A stretch of DNA of 24,844 nucleotides, taken from Leptospira sp. (lineage in GTDB: Bacteria > Spirochaetota > Leptospiria > Leptospirales > Leptospiraceae). The stretch is from the NCBI GenBank assembly GCA_027533185.1, contig JAPZTS010000003.1, forward strand, positions 1-24,844. The letters run 5' to 3'. The notes beneath the pieces were generated by a model that was not told the DNA's origin, did not search any database, and was given only the letters and a program-made list of their open reading frames with translations. A program made the translations under genes and the position numbers. Of the stretch, positions 1 through 7,928 are shown piece after piece (position 1 is the stretch's first letter; each line of letters opens with the position of its first letter).

Positions 1-2
1 TG

Positions 3-155
3 AGCGCTTTTTTTGTTTGTGGACGTTGTAATTTACTGGCTAATGTCCTGCGACTCGCACTAGCGGTCGCTGCCTCAAGATTGGAGCAAGGTGTCTTGCT
101 CCAATCTTTCCGGCATGATTGCCGGGTTGTCTTTCTCGAAGTAGGAACCAGGTAG
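3..155 (+). repeat. Candidate dispersed repeat with strong hairpins
   Basis: The segment reads through as an open frame without a start codon, ending at TAG 153-155, and rich in Leu, Ala, Val and Arg. It holds a perfect 14-bp hairpin (77-90 with 95-108, loop GTGT), a second 5-bp hairpin (CCGGC 110-114 with GCCGG 121-125) and a weaker GCGAC/GTCGC pair (50-54 with 66-70). Its GC-richer make-up differs from the genes around it. I have an unverified impression that similar leucine/alanine-rich translated fragments recur in Leptospira genomes, which would make this an intergenic repeat or a structured RNA, not a gene. The hairpins are seen directly; the repeat status is inference. Confidence 0.35.
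77..125 (+). terminator. Tandem hairpins, terminator-like or RNA structure
   Basis: AAGATTGGAGCAAG pairs perfectly with CTTGCTCCAATCTT over 14 bp around a GTGT loop. One base later comes CCGGC-N6-GCCGG. Only a short T run (TTTC) lies between the two stems, so an intrinsic terminator for a gene upstream of the window is possible but not typical. A structured RNA or repeat palindrome explains it equally well. Confidence 0.3.
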
Positions 156-178
156 GGTTTTTCCATTGGTTGAGAGGA

Positions 179-343
179 ATGTTTGTTACGAGTGAAATAA
201 CTCATAAAGAAGATCTATTTCGCGGGGACGAGATTATCACCATCGAAAATAAGGTTCATTTATTTATTGACTTTTTAATTATAAGGTCATCCTCAATCGA
301 AGGAGAGCAACGGTTGCTCGGTTACATGAGGACGGACGAATGA
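179..343 (+). CDS. Small hypothetical protein (54 aa), doubtful
   Basis: A short ORF from ATG 179, preceded closely by GAGAGG. A longer version would need a TTG at 119 inside the hairpin region and is less likely. The product has no recognised domain, signal peptide or Cys motif. Its TGA overlaps the ATG of the next ORF (ATGA, 340-343), which is the usual sign of translational coupling and the main reason to list it. It could instead be the tail of a repeat, or the 5' part of a gene whose 3' part is the next ORF. Confidence 0.25.
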   Translation: MFVTSEITHKEDLFRGDEIITIENKVHLFIDFLIIRSSSIEGEQRLLGYMRTDE

Positions 344-606
344 TCTTACAGATGGATGATGACTCCGCCAAAGACAAAGAAAAATATGAATTGATTGCTA
401 CTTGTGAGTTTGTTGAAAAAAGAGGAACCTACACCAAAGGTCCTAACAATCGTAAGCAATACAACGAAATGGCCCAGAGTTATTATGATGCAAACTATGA
501 AAGAAAAAAGATTCATGACCCTAGATGTCCTGCCGGCCAAAATTGGAAAGGAGGCCGTTGTTGTGAATACTTATTTGGTCAATGCGGCATGTGTTACGGT
601 AGGTAA
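340..606 (+). CDS. Small Cys-rich hypothetical protein (88 aa)
   Basis: No family recognised. The start ATG 340 has GAGGA (328-332) seven bases upstream; an internal ATG at 352 is the alternative. The N-terminal two thirds is hydrophilic, with many Lys, Asp, Glu and Tyr, and has no signal peptide or membrane segment. The last 30 residues hold a Cys cluster, CPAGQNWKGGRCCEYLFGQC followed by GMC, which could bind metal or form disulphides. It lies 22 bases before the TPM-domain gene on the same strand. If it is exported, the lack of a signal peptide suggests that its N-terminus is missing. Function unknown. Confidence 0.5.
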   Translation: MILQMDDDSAKDKEKYELIATCEFVEKRGTYTKGPNNRKQYNEMAQSYYDANYERKKIHDPRCPAGQNWKGGRCCEYLFGQCGMCYGR

Positions 607-628
607 AAAAAGTATCCTATTCTAAATC

Positions 629-2131
629 ATGTTCAAACAAACCAAATTCGTAATCACCGCTGTTCTTTTTTTAATAACGATCAAACTGTTTGCTGACTCT
701 ATTCCAAGTCAGCCTTTTGGTTACATCACGGATCTCACACAGACCATTGACCAAACTACGATCTCTAACTTAAATACAATCGCAAAGCAACTGGAAGAGA
801 AACATGGCCATCCTGTCTATGTTCTGATTTCAAATTCATTGGATGGAAAAGATTTGGAGGAGGAATCCATTGCTATTGCCGAAATGTGGAAGATAGGAAA
901 TAAAGAGCAGGATGACGGTATCATAATCTTATTTTTTATCGAAGACCGAAGGGTGCGAATTGAAGTAGGTTACGGGCTCGAAGCTATAGTTACCGATTTA
1001 AAAGCCAAAGAGATCATTCGTGAGGTTATCATTCCGCGGATGAAAAACCAGGATCTGGTTGGTGCTATAACAAATTCATTTAAAGTATTTGATACAATTT
1101 TTTCAGGAGAGAGTGATATTAGTTCTTTGGTAACGAGATTTAGATTAGAAGAACGTAATTCTTTTTTTTCGTCCAACTTACTGTATTTTGTAATCTTCGG
1201 TGTATCCGTTTTTGGATTTTTCGTTTGGATGAAAAAAAGACAAAAGCATTTGTTTCAAAAAAGAAAATTTCAAGAATTGCAAAATCGTATAGAAGAAACA
1301 TTACAGTTTTTGTCAGAAACAAATCCCTTTTGGATACAGAGTAAACAAAGATACAATATCGAAATGGTTGAAACCAAAAGGAAGGACTTGTTAGATGATG
1401 GAAATAGGATCATCGAATTGTGGAAAAAAAATCCCGAAGAAGAAACTCGCCTGATTTTTTGGTTTTCTGATGTTGAAAAAGTTCAAAAAAGACCCAAAGA
1501 TGTGTTTCAAATAGACTTTCAGAGATTAGACGAACGACTCCACAACATATGGAAAGACCTACCTTGGAAGGAATGGGAATCTCAATTTTCCATAGAGTCC
1601 GTAACGGAGACAAAAAAAATATGGGAGAATAAAAAAGAAGACTTACTAAAATCCAAAAATTTAAGCGAATTAAATAAGTTTATTGAGAGAATCAAAGCAA
1701 ATATTCGTGAACCGAGACTAAGTTTTTATCCAGAGTGGTCGGTCATTTTTTCTGATACAAAGCGCTGGTTAGACGACGAAAAAATTTGGGAAGTCTACAA
1801 TAAAAAATACGAGAAAAAATTAGTTTCAATGTATCGCGATTTGGCATTAAAAAAGTTAGAGGAATGGACTGTTTCACCACCTACTCATTATGAAGAAAAG
1901 TTACGTGCCAATCGTTTTTGGATCACCAATATTGTTTCAATCCGAGATACCCCCGATACTTACTTTACCGACAAACGCTCAAAATCAGAAATGATTGCAG
2001 AAGCAGATGCTATCATAATCGCGAATCAAACCTATAGATATTCCAATTCCTCAACAGGATACAGTAGTTCCTCGTCATCTAGTGGCAGGGGGGGATCATT
2101 TGGAGGGGGGGGTGCGAGTGGAAGCTGGTAG
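629..2131 (+). CDS. TPM-domain (YgcG/TLP18.3-like) membrane protein
   Basis: A 500-residue exported protein. Residues 1-22 form a signal peptide ending FADS. Residues about 30-155 match the TPM fold: an opening GYITDLTQTID, then DDGIIILFFIEDRRVRIEVG and GYGLEAIVTD. A transmembrane helix (about 184-200) is followed by a basic KKRQK stop, then roughly 270 residues of charged, helical, probably coiled-coil sequence. The C-terminus is Ser/Gly-rich and ends GGSFGGGGASGSW, a tail typical of bacterial TPM proteins. In this family the TPM domain faces the periplasm; proposed roles are phosphatase-like or in membrane-protein quality control, none proven here. ATG 629 has no good Shine-Dalgarno sequence. 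The long cytoplasmic helical region between membrane helix and Gly tail is unusual, since most relatives are near 250-300 residues. Confidence 0.85.
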   Translation: MFKQTKFVITAVLFLITIKLFADSIPSQPFGYITDLTQTIDQTTISNLNTIAKQLEEKHGHPVYVLISNSLDGKDLEEESIAIAEMWKIGNKEQDDGIIILFFIEDRRVRIEVGYGLEAIVTDLKAKEIIREVIIPRMKNQDLVGAITNSFKVFDTIFSGESDISSLVTRFRLEERNSFFSSNLLYFVIFGVSVFGFFVWMKKRQKHLFQKRKFQELQNRIEETLQFLSETNPFWIQSKQRYNIEMVETKRKDLLDDGNRIIELWKKNPEEETRLIFWFSDVEKVQKRPKDVFQIDFQRLDERLHNIWKDLPWKEWESQFSIESVTETKKIWENKKEDLLKSKNLSELNKFIERIKANIREPRLSFYPEWSVIFSDTKRWLDDEKIWEVYNKKYEKKLVSMYRDLALKKLEEWTVSPPTHYEEKLRANRFWITNIVSIRDTPDTYFTDKRSKSEMIAEADAIIIANQTYRYSNSSTGYSSSSSSSGRGGSFGGGGASGSW

Positions 2132-2159
2132 AGTCCAACTTCCACATTAAGGAAATTAC

Positions 2160-2198
2160 AAAAGGAGAATCTGAAACTTTTTTTGCAAGATCTCCTCC
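2160..2198 (-). terminator. Possible terminator downstream of icd
   Basis: Read on the minus strand, AGGAGATC pairs with GAT-T-CTCCT (8 bp with one bulge, 17-base loop) and is followed by TTTTG. It lies 13-50 bases past the icd stop. On the plus strand no T run follows, so it would serve icd and not the TPM gene. The short U tract and long loop make this tentative. Confidence 0.35.
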
Positions 2199-2210
2199 CT
2201 CTTGTAAAAT

Positions 2211-3695
2211 TTACTCCCCTTGTCCGAGAGAGTATCCAATCACTCCATCAAACTGATAGAGATTTTCTGTTTTGATAAAATCAAAGCCTGCTGAATCTAA
2301 AATTGTCAAAACAGCTGTTATATCTTTGTGCTGTATTATACCACCATTCGGTGATACAAACCGACAGCGAAAATGATCCGTTAAAAAAGTTTCAGGTTGT
2401 CCTTCTGGATACACCTTGACACCTCGGTTCGTTATCATTTTCAATTTTAAGAAGTCTTTACAGATCGCTTCTAACTTTTTACCAAGCTCATTTGGGTTGC
2501 GATTTTCGAAAATATCTAGGAAAATATCGACACCAACAAGCTCTTTCTTCTCTTTTATATCTAAGGTTTTTAACTCAAATGCTTTTGGCTTTACTAGATC
2601 CGTTGTGCCCAATTCTCTAGGATTTTTTCCTAGTCGATCGATAATAGCATCTGCGTACTGTTTTGTGCCAACGAGTGTTGTATTTTCTGATGAATTGTAA
2701 ACATCTGCCGTTCGAAAGCCATCTTCAATTGTAGTAAGAACAGCATTACGAATCAACTTTGCCTTTTCGGGCAAACCCATATGCACCAACATCATGACCG
2801 CGGCTTTGATAACAGCAGTAGGGTTTGCTATATTTTTTCCTGCTATATCGGGTGCACTGCCATGGACAGCTTCAAACATAGCAACATGATCTCCAATATT
2901 TGCAGATCCACACATGCCTACCGAACCAGTGACTTCTGCGGCTATATCTGAAAGAATGTCACCATATAAATTAGGTGCAAGAATGACATCGAATCTTTGT
3001 GGGTTTTTTGCAAGCAATGCAGCTCCAATATCAATGATCATACTTTCAGTTTCAATATCAGGATATTCTGAGGCTACGGATTGGAAGATATTCGCAAATA
3101 GGCCATCGGTAATTTTCATGATATTGTCTTTGACCATACAAGTGATTCGTTTTCTTCCGTTTGACCTTGCAAATTCGAATGCATAACGAACTATTTTTTC
3201 AGTACCAGGTCTTGTGATTAATTTTAGACATTGTGTAACTTCTCTCGTCTGCCTGTGTTCGATGCCAGCATATGTGTCTTCTTCATTCTCTCGAACGATT
3301 ACTATATCTGTATTGGGAAAATGGGTACGAATGTAGGGATCATAGGTCCTCGCTGGCCTTACGTTTGCATAGAGACCTAGAGTTTTTCTAATTGTAACGT
3401 TTAAACTTTTGTATCCCTTTCCTCTCGGTGTTGTTATTGGTCCTTTGAGAATTGTTGGGTATTTCCTGATTGTTTCCCAAGCTCCATCACTGATCCCAGA
3501 GAGTTTGCCTGATAGGTAAACGGAAGAACCTGCCTCGATTCTTTCAAAGTGGATTCCGCAGCCTGCTGCATCTAAAATTCGGATGGTTTGGGCAATGATT
3601 TCTGGTCCAATCCCGTCACCCTCGATAAGGGATACCACCCGCTCTGTCTTTTGGTTCTGCTGTAAATCGTTCGACTTAAGGATTGTCTCAGCCAT
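2211..3695 (-). CDS. icd: Isocitrate dehydrogenase, long Thermus/Rickettsia type
   Basis: Oxidatively decarboxylates isocitrate to 2-oxoglutarate in the TCA cycle; cytoplasmic. The best start is ATG 3695, five bases after GGAGAG; a TTG at 3716 is in frame but poorer. This gives 494 residues. Visible motifs: GDGIGPE near the N-terminus, the substrate loop SLNVTIRKTLGLYANVRPAR (about 97-116), VRENEEDTYAGIE (134-146), catalytic Lys in MVKDN (189), metal-binding Asp in LYGDILSD (about 246 and 250), and the cofactor loop HGSAPDIAGKN (278-288). A C-terminal extension of about 130 residues is characteristic of the Thermus/Rickettsia class; the E. coli type is near 416. In the cofactor loop, Asp283-Ile284 occupies the positions that are Lys-Tyr in E. 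coli NADP-IDH, which suggests NAD+ use. Divergent from ppc across a 154-base gap containing a palindrome. Confidence 0.93.
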   Translation of the reverse strand: MAETILKSNDLQQNQKTERVVSLIEGDGIGPEIIAQTIRILDAAGCGIHFERIEAGSSVYLSGKLSGISDGAWETIRKYPTILKGPITTPRGKGYKSLNVTIRKTLGLYANVRPARTYDPYIRTHFPNTDIVIVRENEEDTYAGIEHRQTREVTQCLKLITRPGTEKIVRYAFEFARSNGRKRITCMVKDNIMKITDGLFANIFQSVASEYPDIETESMIIDIGAALLAKNPQRFDVILAPNLYGDILSDIAAEVTGSVGMCGSANIGDHVAMFEAVHGSAPDIAGKNIANPTAVIKAAVMMLVHMGLPEKAKLIRNAVLTTIEDGFRTADVYNSSENTTLVGTKQYADAIIDRLGKNPRELGTTDLVKPKAFELKTLDIKEKKELVGVDIFLDIFENRNPNELGKKLEAICKDFLKLKMITNRGVKVYPEGQPETFLTDHFRCRFVSPNGGIIQHKDITAVLTILDSAGFDFIKTENLYQFDGVIGYSLGQGE

Positions 3696-3720
3696 ATTTT
3701 CTCTCCATATGCGCAAGATG

Positions 3721-3744
3721 ATATACGAAAAATAATTCGTATAT
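3721..3744. promoter_or_regulatory. Perfect palindrome between icd and ppc, likely operator
   Basis: ATATACGAA (3721-3729) and TTCGTATAT (3736-3744) form an exact 9-bp inverted repeat with the 6-base spacer AAATAA. It starts 25 bases upstream of the icd ATG and ends about 105 bases before the ppc start, so it could act on either promoter. Size and symmetry fit a dimeric repressor such as a TetR protein, and one is encoded just downstream of ppc at 6619. I saw no second copy upstream of that regulator gene. The palindrome is seen directly; the operator role is inferred. Confidence 0.5.
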
Positions 3745-3849
3745 TAGACCAAAACTATTAGGGGAATAACAATTTGGAAGAAAAAAATATATACAATCTA
3801 GCGAAAAATCGATTATTCTGGTGTTCTCCCAGCGAAACAGGAAATGGCT

Positions 3850-6504
3850 ATGGATGGAAAAATAAGCAATCGTTTAGAATTTTTAATGCAGTGTTTGTCT
3901 GAAGTTCTTGAAGAGTCGAATGAAGGTCATTTGGTTCCATACCTATTATTTCAAAAAAAGGAAAAAGAATACAATCTCAATTCACTGGCTCCTGAAAAAA
4001 CCAGTGAATTGTTAAGTCTCTGCTTTCAACTTCTAAACATGGTCGAAGAGAATGGAGCAGCACAATACAGACGTTCCGTGGAAGATCAAAAAGGATTAGC
4101 TGAGATACCTGGTCTTTGGGGACAATCATTCAAAAAAGCTAGAGAATATGGTCTTGGCAATTCTGACATTTTAAGTATACTGCCGACAATTCACTGTGAG
4201 CCAGTCTTAACTGCTCATCCTACGGAAGCGAAAAGAGCCACGGTTTTGGAATACCACCGGAACCTCTATCTCTTGCTCGTAAAACTTGAAAACTCCATGT
4301 GGACTAAATACGAAAAAGAGTCTATTCGAGACGAAATTAAAGTTATTCTAACTCAGCTTTGGCGAACAGGTGAAATTTATTTACAAAAGCCAGATGTAAC
4401 AAGTGAACGAAGAAATATTGAATTCTATTTAAAAAACGTCTTTCCGGAAATACTCCAAAACCTTGACGATCGAATGCGACAAGCATGGAAAGAATTCGGT
4501 GGAAGTGAAGAAGACTTAAGGCAACCAGAGAGATTCCCTGCCTTAAGTTTTGGAAACTGGATAGGCGGTGATAGAGATGGACATCCATTTGTTACACCCG
4601 AGATTACCGAAAGGAGTTTTGAAAGTTTCCATTCTATCGCAAAAGAACTTCATATTTCCAAATTACAAACATTAACAAAGGCTCTCGCGCTCTCAGACCG
4701 TCTCCAAATTCCACCCAAACATTTACTGGACAAAATCACGGAATGGAAAAATCTTTTAGGCTCATCAGGACAGCGTGCTTTAGACCGAAATCCTAATGAA
4801 CCTTGGAGGCAGTATTGCAACTTACTTGTCCTTCGTTTGGAGTCAAACGTTGATATTACTGAATATAAGAATGATCTAAAATATTTGAGAAACTCTCTTA
4901 TTGAATGTGGAGCTACAAGACTCGCCAACCAACTTGTTTTACCTCTGGAAAGATTGGCATCCACATTTGGCTTTCACCTAGTCGTGACTGATATTAGGCA
5001 AAACTCGGAATATCATGAAAAAGTGATCGAACAAATGCTAAAGTTGAGTGGCTCCGCAGACTGGGAGTATAGAAACTGGAATGAGGATAAGAGATTACAT
5101 TTTCTCTCAGAGGAACTATCGTCTTCTAGACCTTTTCTACTGCCAGATTCTGATGCAGGTTTGGAAAGTAAGAATCTACTAGATACATTTCGTACAATCA
5201 AAAATATTTCCGAAAGTTATGGTGAGGCAGGTATCGGTGCATTTATAGTAAGTATGACACGCTCTGTTTCTGACCTACTCTTAGTTTATCTTTTCTTTAA
5301 AGAAGTTGGTATTCTTAAACGTAATGAAGCAGGGGAATTTTTTTCTCCGTACTCTGTTGTACCTTTGTTTGAAACAATAGAAGATCTAAACAGATCTCCG
5401 CTTTTGTTAGACGCATATCTTTCTATTCCAATCGTCAAAAGATCAATAAAAGAGCATATTGTTCAGGTAATGTTAGGATACAGTGATTCAAATAAAGACG
5501 GAGGTATTTTTGCAAGTAGCTGGAGTCTTTATCAGACGGAAATGGTTCTGACTGAGGTTTCAAAAAAACACAATGTAAATTTAAGATTCTTTCATGGCAG
5601 GGGCGGAACGATTTCTCGCGGCGGTGGAAAAACGCATAAATTTTTAGATGCTCTACCACATGGATCTCTCACGGGTAAACTCAGAATGACTGTCCAAGGT
5701 GAAACAATAGCTCAGCAATATGCAAACAAGATAAATGCTGTCTACAACTTAGAATTGTTTTTAGCAACGACAACAAAAGTTACATTAAGGCATAAGTTTA
5801 GACCCAAAAAAGAACATCCCGCCTATCCAATCTTAGAAAAATTGTCGCTAGAATCAAAATATATATATTCTAATTTACTAAATAAAGATGGGTTTATTGA
5901 GTTTTTTGGACAAGCAACTCCAATAGATGCGATTGAACGATCCAAAATTGGTTCGCGGCCAGCACGTAGGACGGGGAAAAGGAGTTTTTCGGACCTCAGA
6001 GCCATTCCCTGGGTATTTAGTTGGTCCCAAGCGAGATTTTTCCTACCCAACTGGTTTGGTATCGGAAGTGTCTTGAACAATCTCGCTACTAGGAGTGCAA
6101 ACGATTTTAATATTTTAAAGCAGGAAGTGAAAGAATGGCATTTTTTAAATTATCTAATTCGAAATTTAGAAACAGGTATTTACTCTGCTTCACCAAAGAT
6201 CTTTCGTAAATATGCTGAGCTGGTGGATGATATAAAAATTAGAGAAACAGTTTTAGAAGAAATAGAAAACGAATATAAAACTACGATTTCGATTTTAAAC
6301 GAACTTAGAGAAGGAAGTATCGAAGAAAAAAGACCCGGAATGATCGAAACTCTGCGAATTCGCGAAACAGGCTTAGAAGTTTTACATGATTTACAAATTT
6401 CAAAACTAATGCAATGGCGGTCAAAACCAGATGATAACGAAGAGCTTGAGGAGTTATTATTAACCATCAATGCAATTGCTAGTGGCCTTCGAACTACGGG
6501 GTAA
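3850..6504 (+). CDS. ppc: Phosphoenolpyruvate carboxylase
   Basis: Carboxylates phosphoenolpyruvate with bicarbonate to oxaloacetate, the anaplerotic feed of the TCA cycle; cytoplasmic, normally a tetramer. Nearly all family signatures are present: VLTAHPTEAKR (catalytic His about 125, counted from ATG 3844), GNWIGGDRDGHPF (about 237-249), GYSDSNKDGG (about 545), the FHGRGGT loop (about 583-589) followed by RGGG, VQGETIAQQY, LRAIPWVFSWSQ, and a C-terminal GLRTTG matching the usual M/LRNTG end that forms part of the active site. About 884-886 residues is the normal bacterial length. ATG 3850 is preferred because AGGA (3839-3842) lies seven bases upstream; ATG 3844 is only one base from it. Intact in every visible catalytic motif. 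Divergent from icd and followed 114 bases later by a TetR gene on the same strand. Confidence 0.97.
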   Translation: MDGKISNRLEFLMQCLSEVLEESNEGHLVPYLLFQKKEKEYNLNSLAPEKTSELLSLCFQLLNMVEENGAAQYRRSVEDQKGLAEIPGLWGQSFKKAREYGLGNSDILSILPTIHCEPVLTAHPTEAKRATVLEYHRNLYLLLVKLENSMWTKYEKESIRDEIKVILTQLWRTGEIYLQKPDVTSERRNIEFYLKNVFPEILQNLDDRMRQAWKEFGGSEEDLRQPERFPALSFGNWIGGDRDGHPFVTPEITERSFESFHSIAKELHISKLQTLTKALALSDRLQIPPKHLLDKITEWKNLLGSSGQRALDRNPNEPWRQYCNLLVLRLESNVDITEYKNDLKYLRNSLIECGATRLANQLVLPLERLASTFGFHLVVTDIRQNSEYHEKVIEQMLKLSGSADWEYRNWNEDKRLHFLSEELSSSRPFLLPDSDAGLESKNLLDTFRTIKNISESYGEAGIGAFIVSMTRSVSDLLLVYLFFKEVGILKRNEAGEFFSPYSVVPLFETIEDLNRSPLLLDAYLSIPIVKRSIKEHIVQVMLGYSDSNKDGGIFASSWSLYQTEMVLTEVSKKHNVNLRFFHGRGGTISRGGGKTHKFLDALPHGSLTGKLRMTVQGETIAQQYANKINAVYNLELFLATTTKVTLRHKFRPKKEHPAYPILEKLSLESKYIYSNLLNKDGFIEFFGQATPIDAIERSKIGSRPARRTGKRSFSDLRAIPWVFSWSQARFFLPNWFGIGSVLNNLATRSANDFNILKQEVKEWHFLNYLIRNLETGIYSASPKIFRKYAELVDDIKIRETVLEEIENEYKTTISILNELREGSIEEKRPGMIETLRIRETGLEVLHDLQISKLMQWRSKPDDNEELEELLLTINAIASGLRTTG

Positions 6505-6618
6505 ACCTAAATTAATTTAATTTTGTCACAAAACAGGAAAGTTATTTCTCGCTTGAAGGAATAATCGAAGTTTCTAATTTGGAGAGATGCAGGCGCAAGT
6601 CGGTTAGGATCGTTCACA

Positions 6619-7179
6619 ATGCCAAAGATCGTGGATCACGATTTGTATAGGAAAGAATTACTTGAGAAATGTTTGCCAATTTTCGTAGAAAAAGGAGTGG
6701 CATCCGTTTCTATGCGAGAGCTCTCTAAAGAACTGGGTGTATCTACTGGAACCTTATACCATTATTTCCCGACCAAGGAAGTTTTATTTGCTTCCATGGT
6801 TCGGATGTTAGTTTCATCAGATTCAATGGCAATTCAGGAACTTTCCAGTCAAAGTTCAAATGTATTAGACATAATGAACTTTGTCGCCAACAGGCAATCG
6901 CACTTTCTAAATTTAATTCTACTGGCTGTCGATGTCAAAAGACAGTTGTCCGATTCACAAGAATTAGTTGATTTAGTAGATGATTCCTTTCGCGATTATC
7001 AATTTGCCATTGATCGTTTCTTTAAAACAAGTTCGGAAGGAAAGGGTGGTAAAGCATTTTTGGCTTTTTTTGTTGGCGCATTGCTTCTTAAGTCAAAGAA
7101 TGAAGAATCAGGATGGCTTGATCTTTTTGAAGGGTTACAATACATCACTGAAATTTTTAATGTAAAGCCTGATACGTAG
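6619..7179 (+). CDS. TetR/AcrR-family transcriptional regulator
   Basis: A 186-residue regulator with the family's N-terminal helix-turn-helix: SVSMRELSKELGVSTGTLYH then YFPTKEVLF (about residues 30-59), followed by a helical ligand-binding and dimerisation domain of unrecognised specificity. AGGA at 6606-6609 is nine bases before ATG 6619. It follows ppc by 114 bases on the same strand, and its stop (7177-7179) is separated by one base from the stop of the convergent gene, leaving no room for a dedicated terminator. The targets are unknown. The palindrome at 3721-3744 is the best symmetric site in the neighbourhood and a reasonable first guess, but nothing in the sequence proves the link. 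Confidence 0.92.
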   Translation: MPKIVDHDLYRKELLEKCLPIFVEKGVASVSMRELSKELGVSTGTLYHYFPTKEVLFASMVRMLVSSDSMAIQELSSQSSNVLDIMNFVANRQSHFLNLILLAVDVKRQLSDSQELVDLVDDSFRDYQFAIDRFFKTSSEGKGGKAFLAFFVGALLLKSKNEESGWLDLFEGLQYITEIFNVKPDT

Positions 7180-7180
7180 T

Positions 7181-7879
7181 CTAACGAAATTTATATCGGT
7201 AAATTCCGTCAAAATACGCTCTTGCTCCGTGGTAGTAATTGCAAGAAACTTCCTTCACCTCAATTTTGACTTGGCTTGATTTAAATTCTAAAACACAACA
7301 TTCCATATCAGATTCTTGGCATTCTGGGTCTGATTTCCATCTCCACTTTGTATTTTGTTTTATCTGCCAGTGTCCGCTAACTTCGCCTATATGGGCTGTT
7401 GGTCCTCTCACAACTTCCATTGAAAATTCATATTTGTTTTCTGATACTTTCATAATTCGAAGGTTCCCTCCAAACCCATCCAAATACTCTCCCGCGGGGG
7501 TATCTGGAAAGTTGCCCTTTTTCCAAACAGTTCGTAAATACCCAATGCGATCATCGGTGGTTTGAAGTTTGCAGATTGATATTTCCAAACCAGAAGTATC
7601 GTGGCTGTAGAGAGGACCTTCACAGATGCTATCACGGTAAAGGATCCAATCTCTCTGTACAGATATTAGTTCTTTCTCTTCTGTGCCACTCAGTTTAGAT
7701 TTAATCTCCTTGTATGTGGAGTTTAAAAGTTTGTCCGACTTTTTGTATGCCTCGGTGTAACAGATTTTCTTTGTTTTCTCATTCCCAATGTTTTTACACT
7801 CATCGTTTGGTTCGGCGACAATGGAAAAACCTATCAGGGAAAATAGAAAACAAACTGCTAAAAAAGATAAGACCTTCAT
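7181..7879 (-). CDS. LprI-like secreted protein with extra C-terminal domain
   Basis: The start is taken as ATG 7879; a TTG two codons upstream is also in frame. A signal peptide (about 1-22, ending near SIVAEP) is followed by an LprI-type domain of about 75 residues with its spaced cysteines and hallmark pattern: CKN...KICYTEAYKKSDKLLN, then QRDWILYRDSICEG and SICKLQTTDDRIGYL. LprI of mycobacteria is a lipoprotein inhibitor of lysozyme; many distant homologues have no known role. The remaining 110 residues form a second beta-rich Cys-containing domain (SGHW, ECCVLEF, CNYYHGARAYFDGIYR). The small lipoprotein gene lies 49 bases upstream on the same strand, so the two may be co-transcribed. Periplasmic or surface-exposed location is likely. 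The LprI assignment is fairly firm; lysozyme inhibition is not established. Confidence 0.78.
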   Translation of the reverse strand: MKVLSFLAVCFLFSLIGFSIVAEPNDECKNIGNEKTKKICYTEAYKKSDKLLNSTYKEIKSKLSGTEEKELISVQRDWILYRDSICEGPLYSHDTSGLEISICKLQTTDDRIGYLRTVWKKGNFPDTPAGEYLDGFGGNLRIMKVSENKYEFSMEVVRGPTAHIGEVSGHWQIKQNTKWRWKSDPECQESDMECCVLEFKSSQVKIEVKEVSCNYYHGARAYFDGIYRYKFR

Positions 7880-7928
7880 ACCCAAAAATTGAGTCCTAGC
7901 TCGCGTCAGTCTAGAAAAAAAGGAAAAT

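Noticed and set aside
346..540. Minus-strand ORF with apparent membrane segments
   Set aside because: It is the complement of the charged Cys-rich ORF, which has the better ribosome binding site; hydrophobicity is an artefact of reading Lys/Glu codons backwards.
395..625. Alternative plus-frame ORF inside the Cys-rich gene
   Set aside because: No ribosome binding site and no recognisable features; overlaps a better-supported frame.
6505..6618. Search for a second copy of the icd-ppc palindrome upstream of the TetR gene
   Set aside because: Only short AT palindromes (AAATTAATTT) and TTTTG-TCA-CAAAA were found; no ATATACGAA/TTCGTATAT match, so autoregulation at that motif is not supported.
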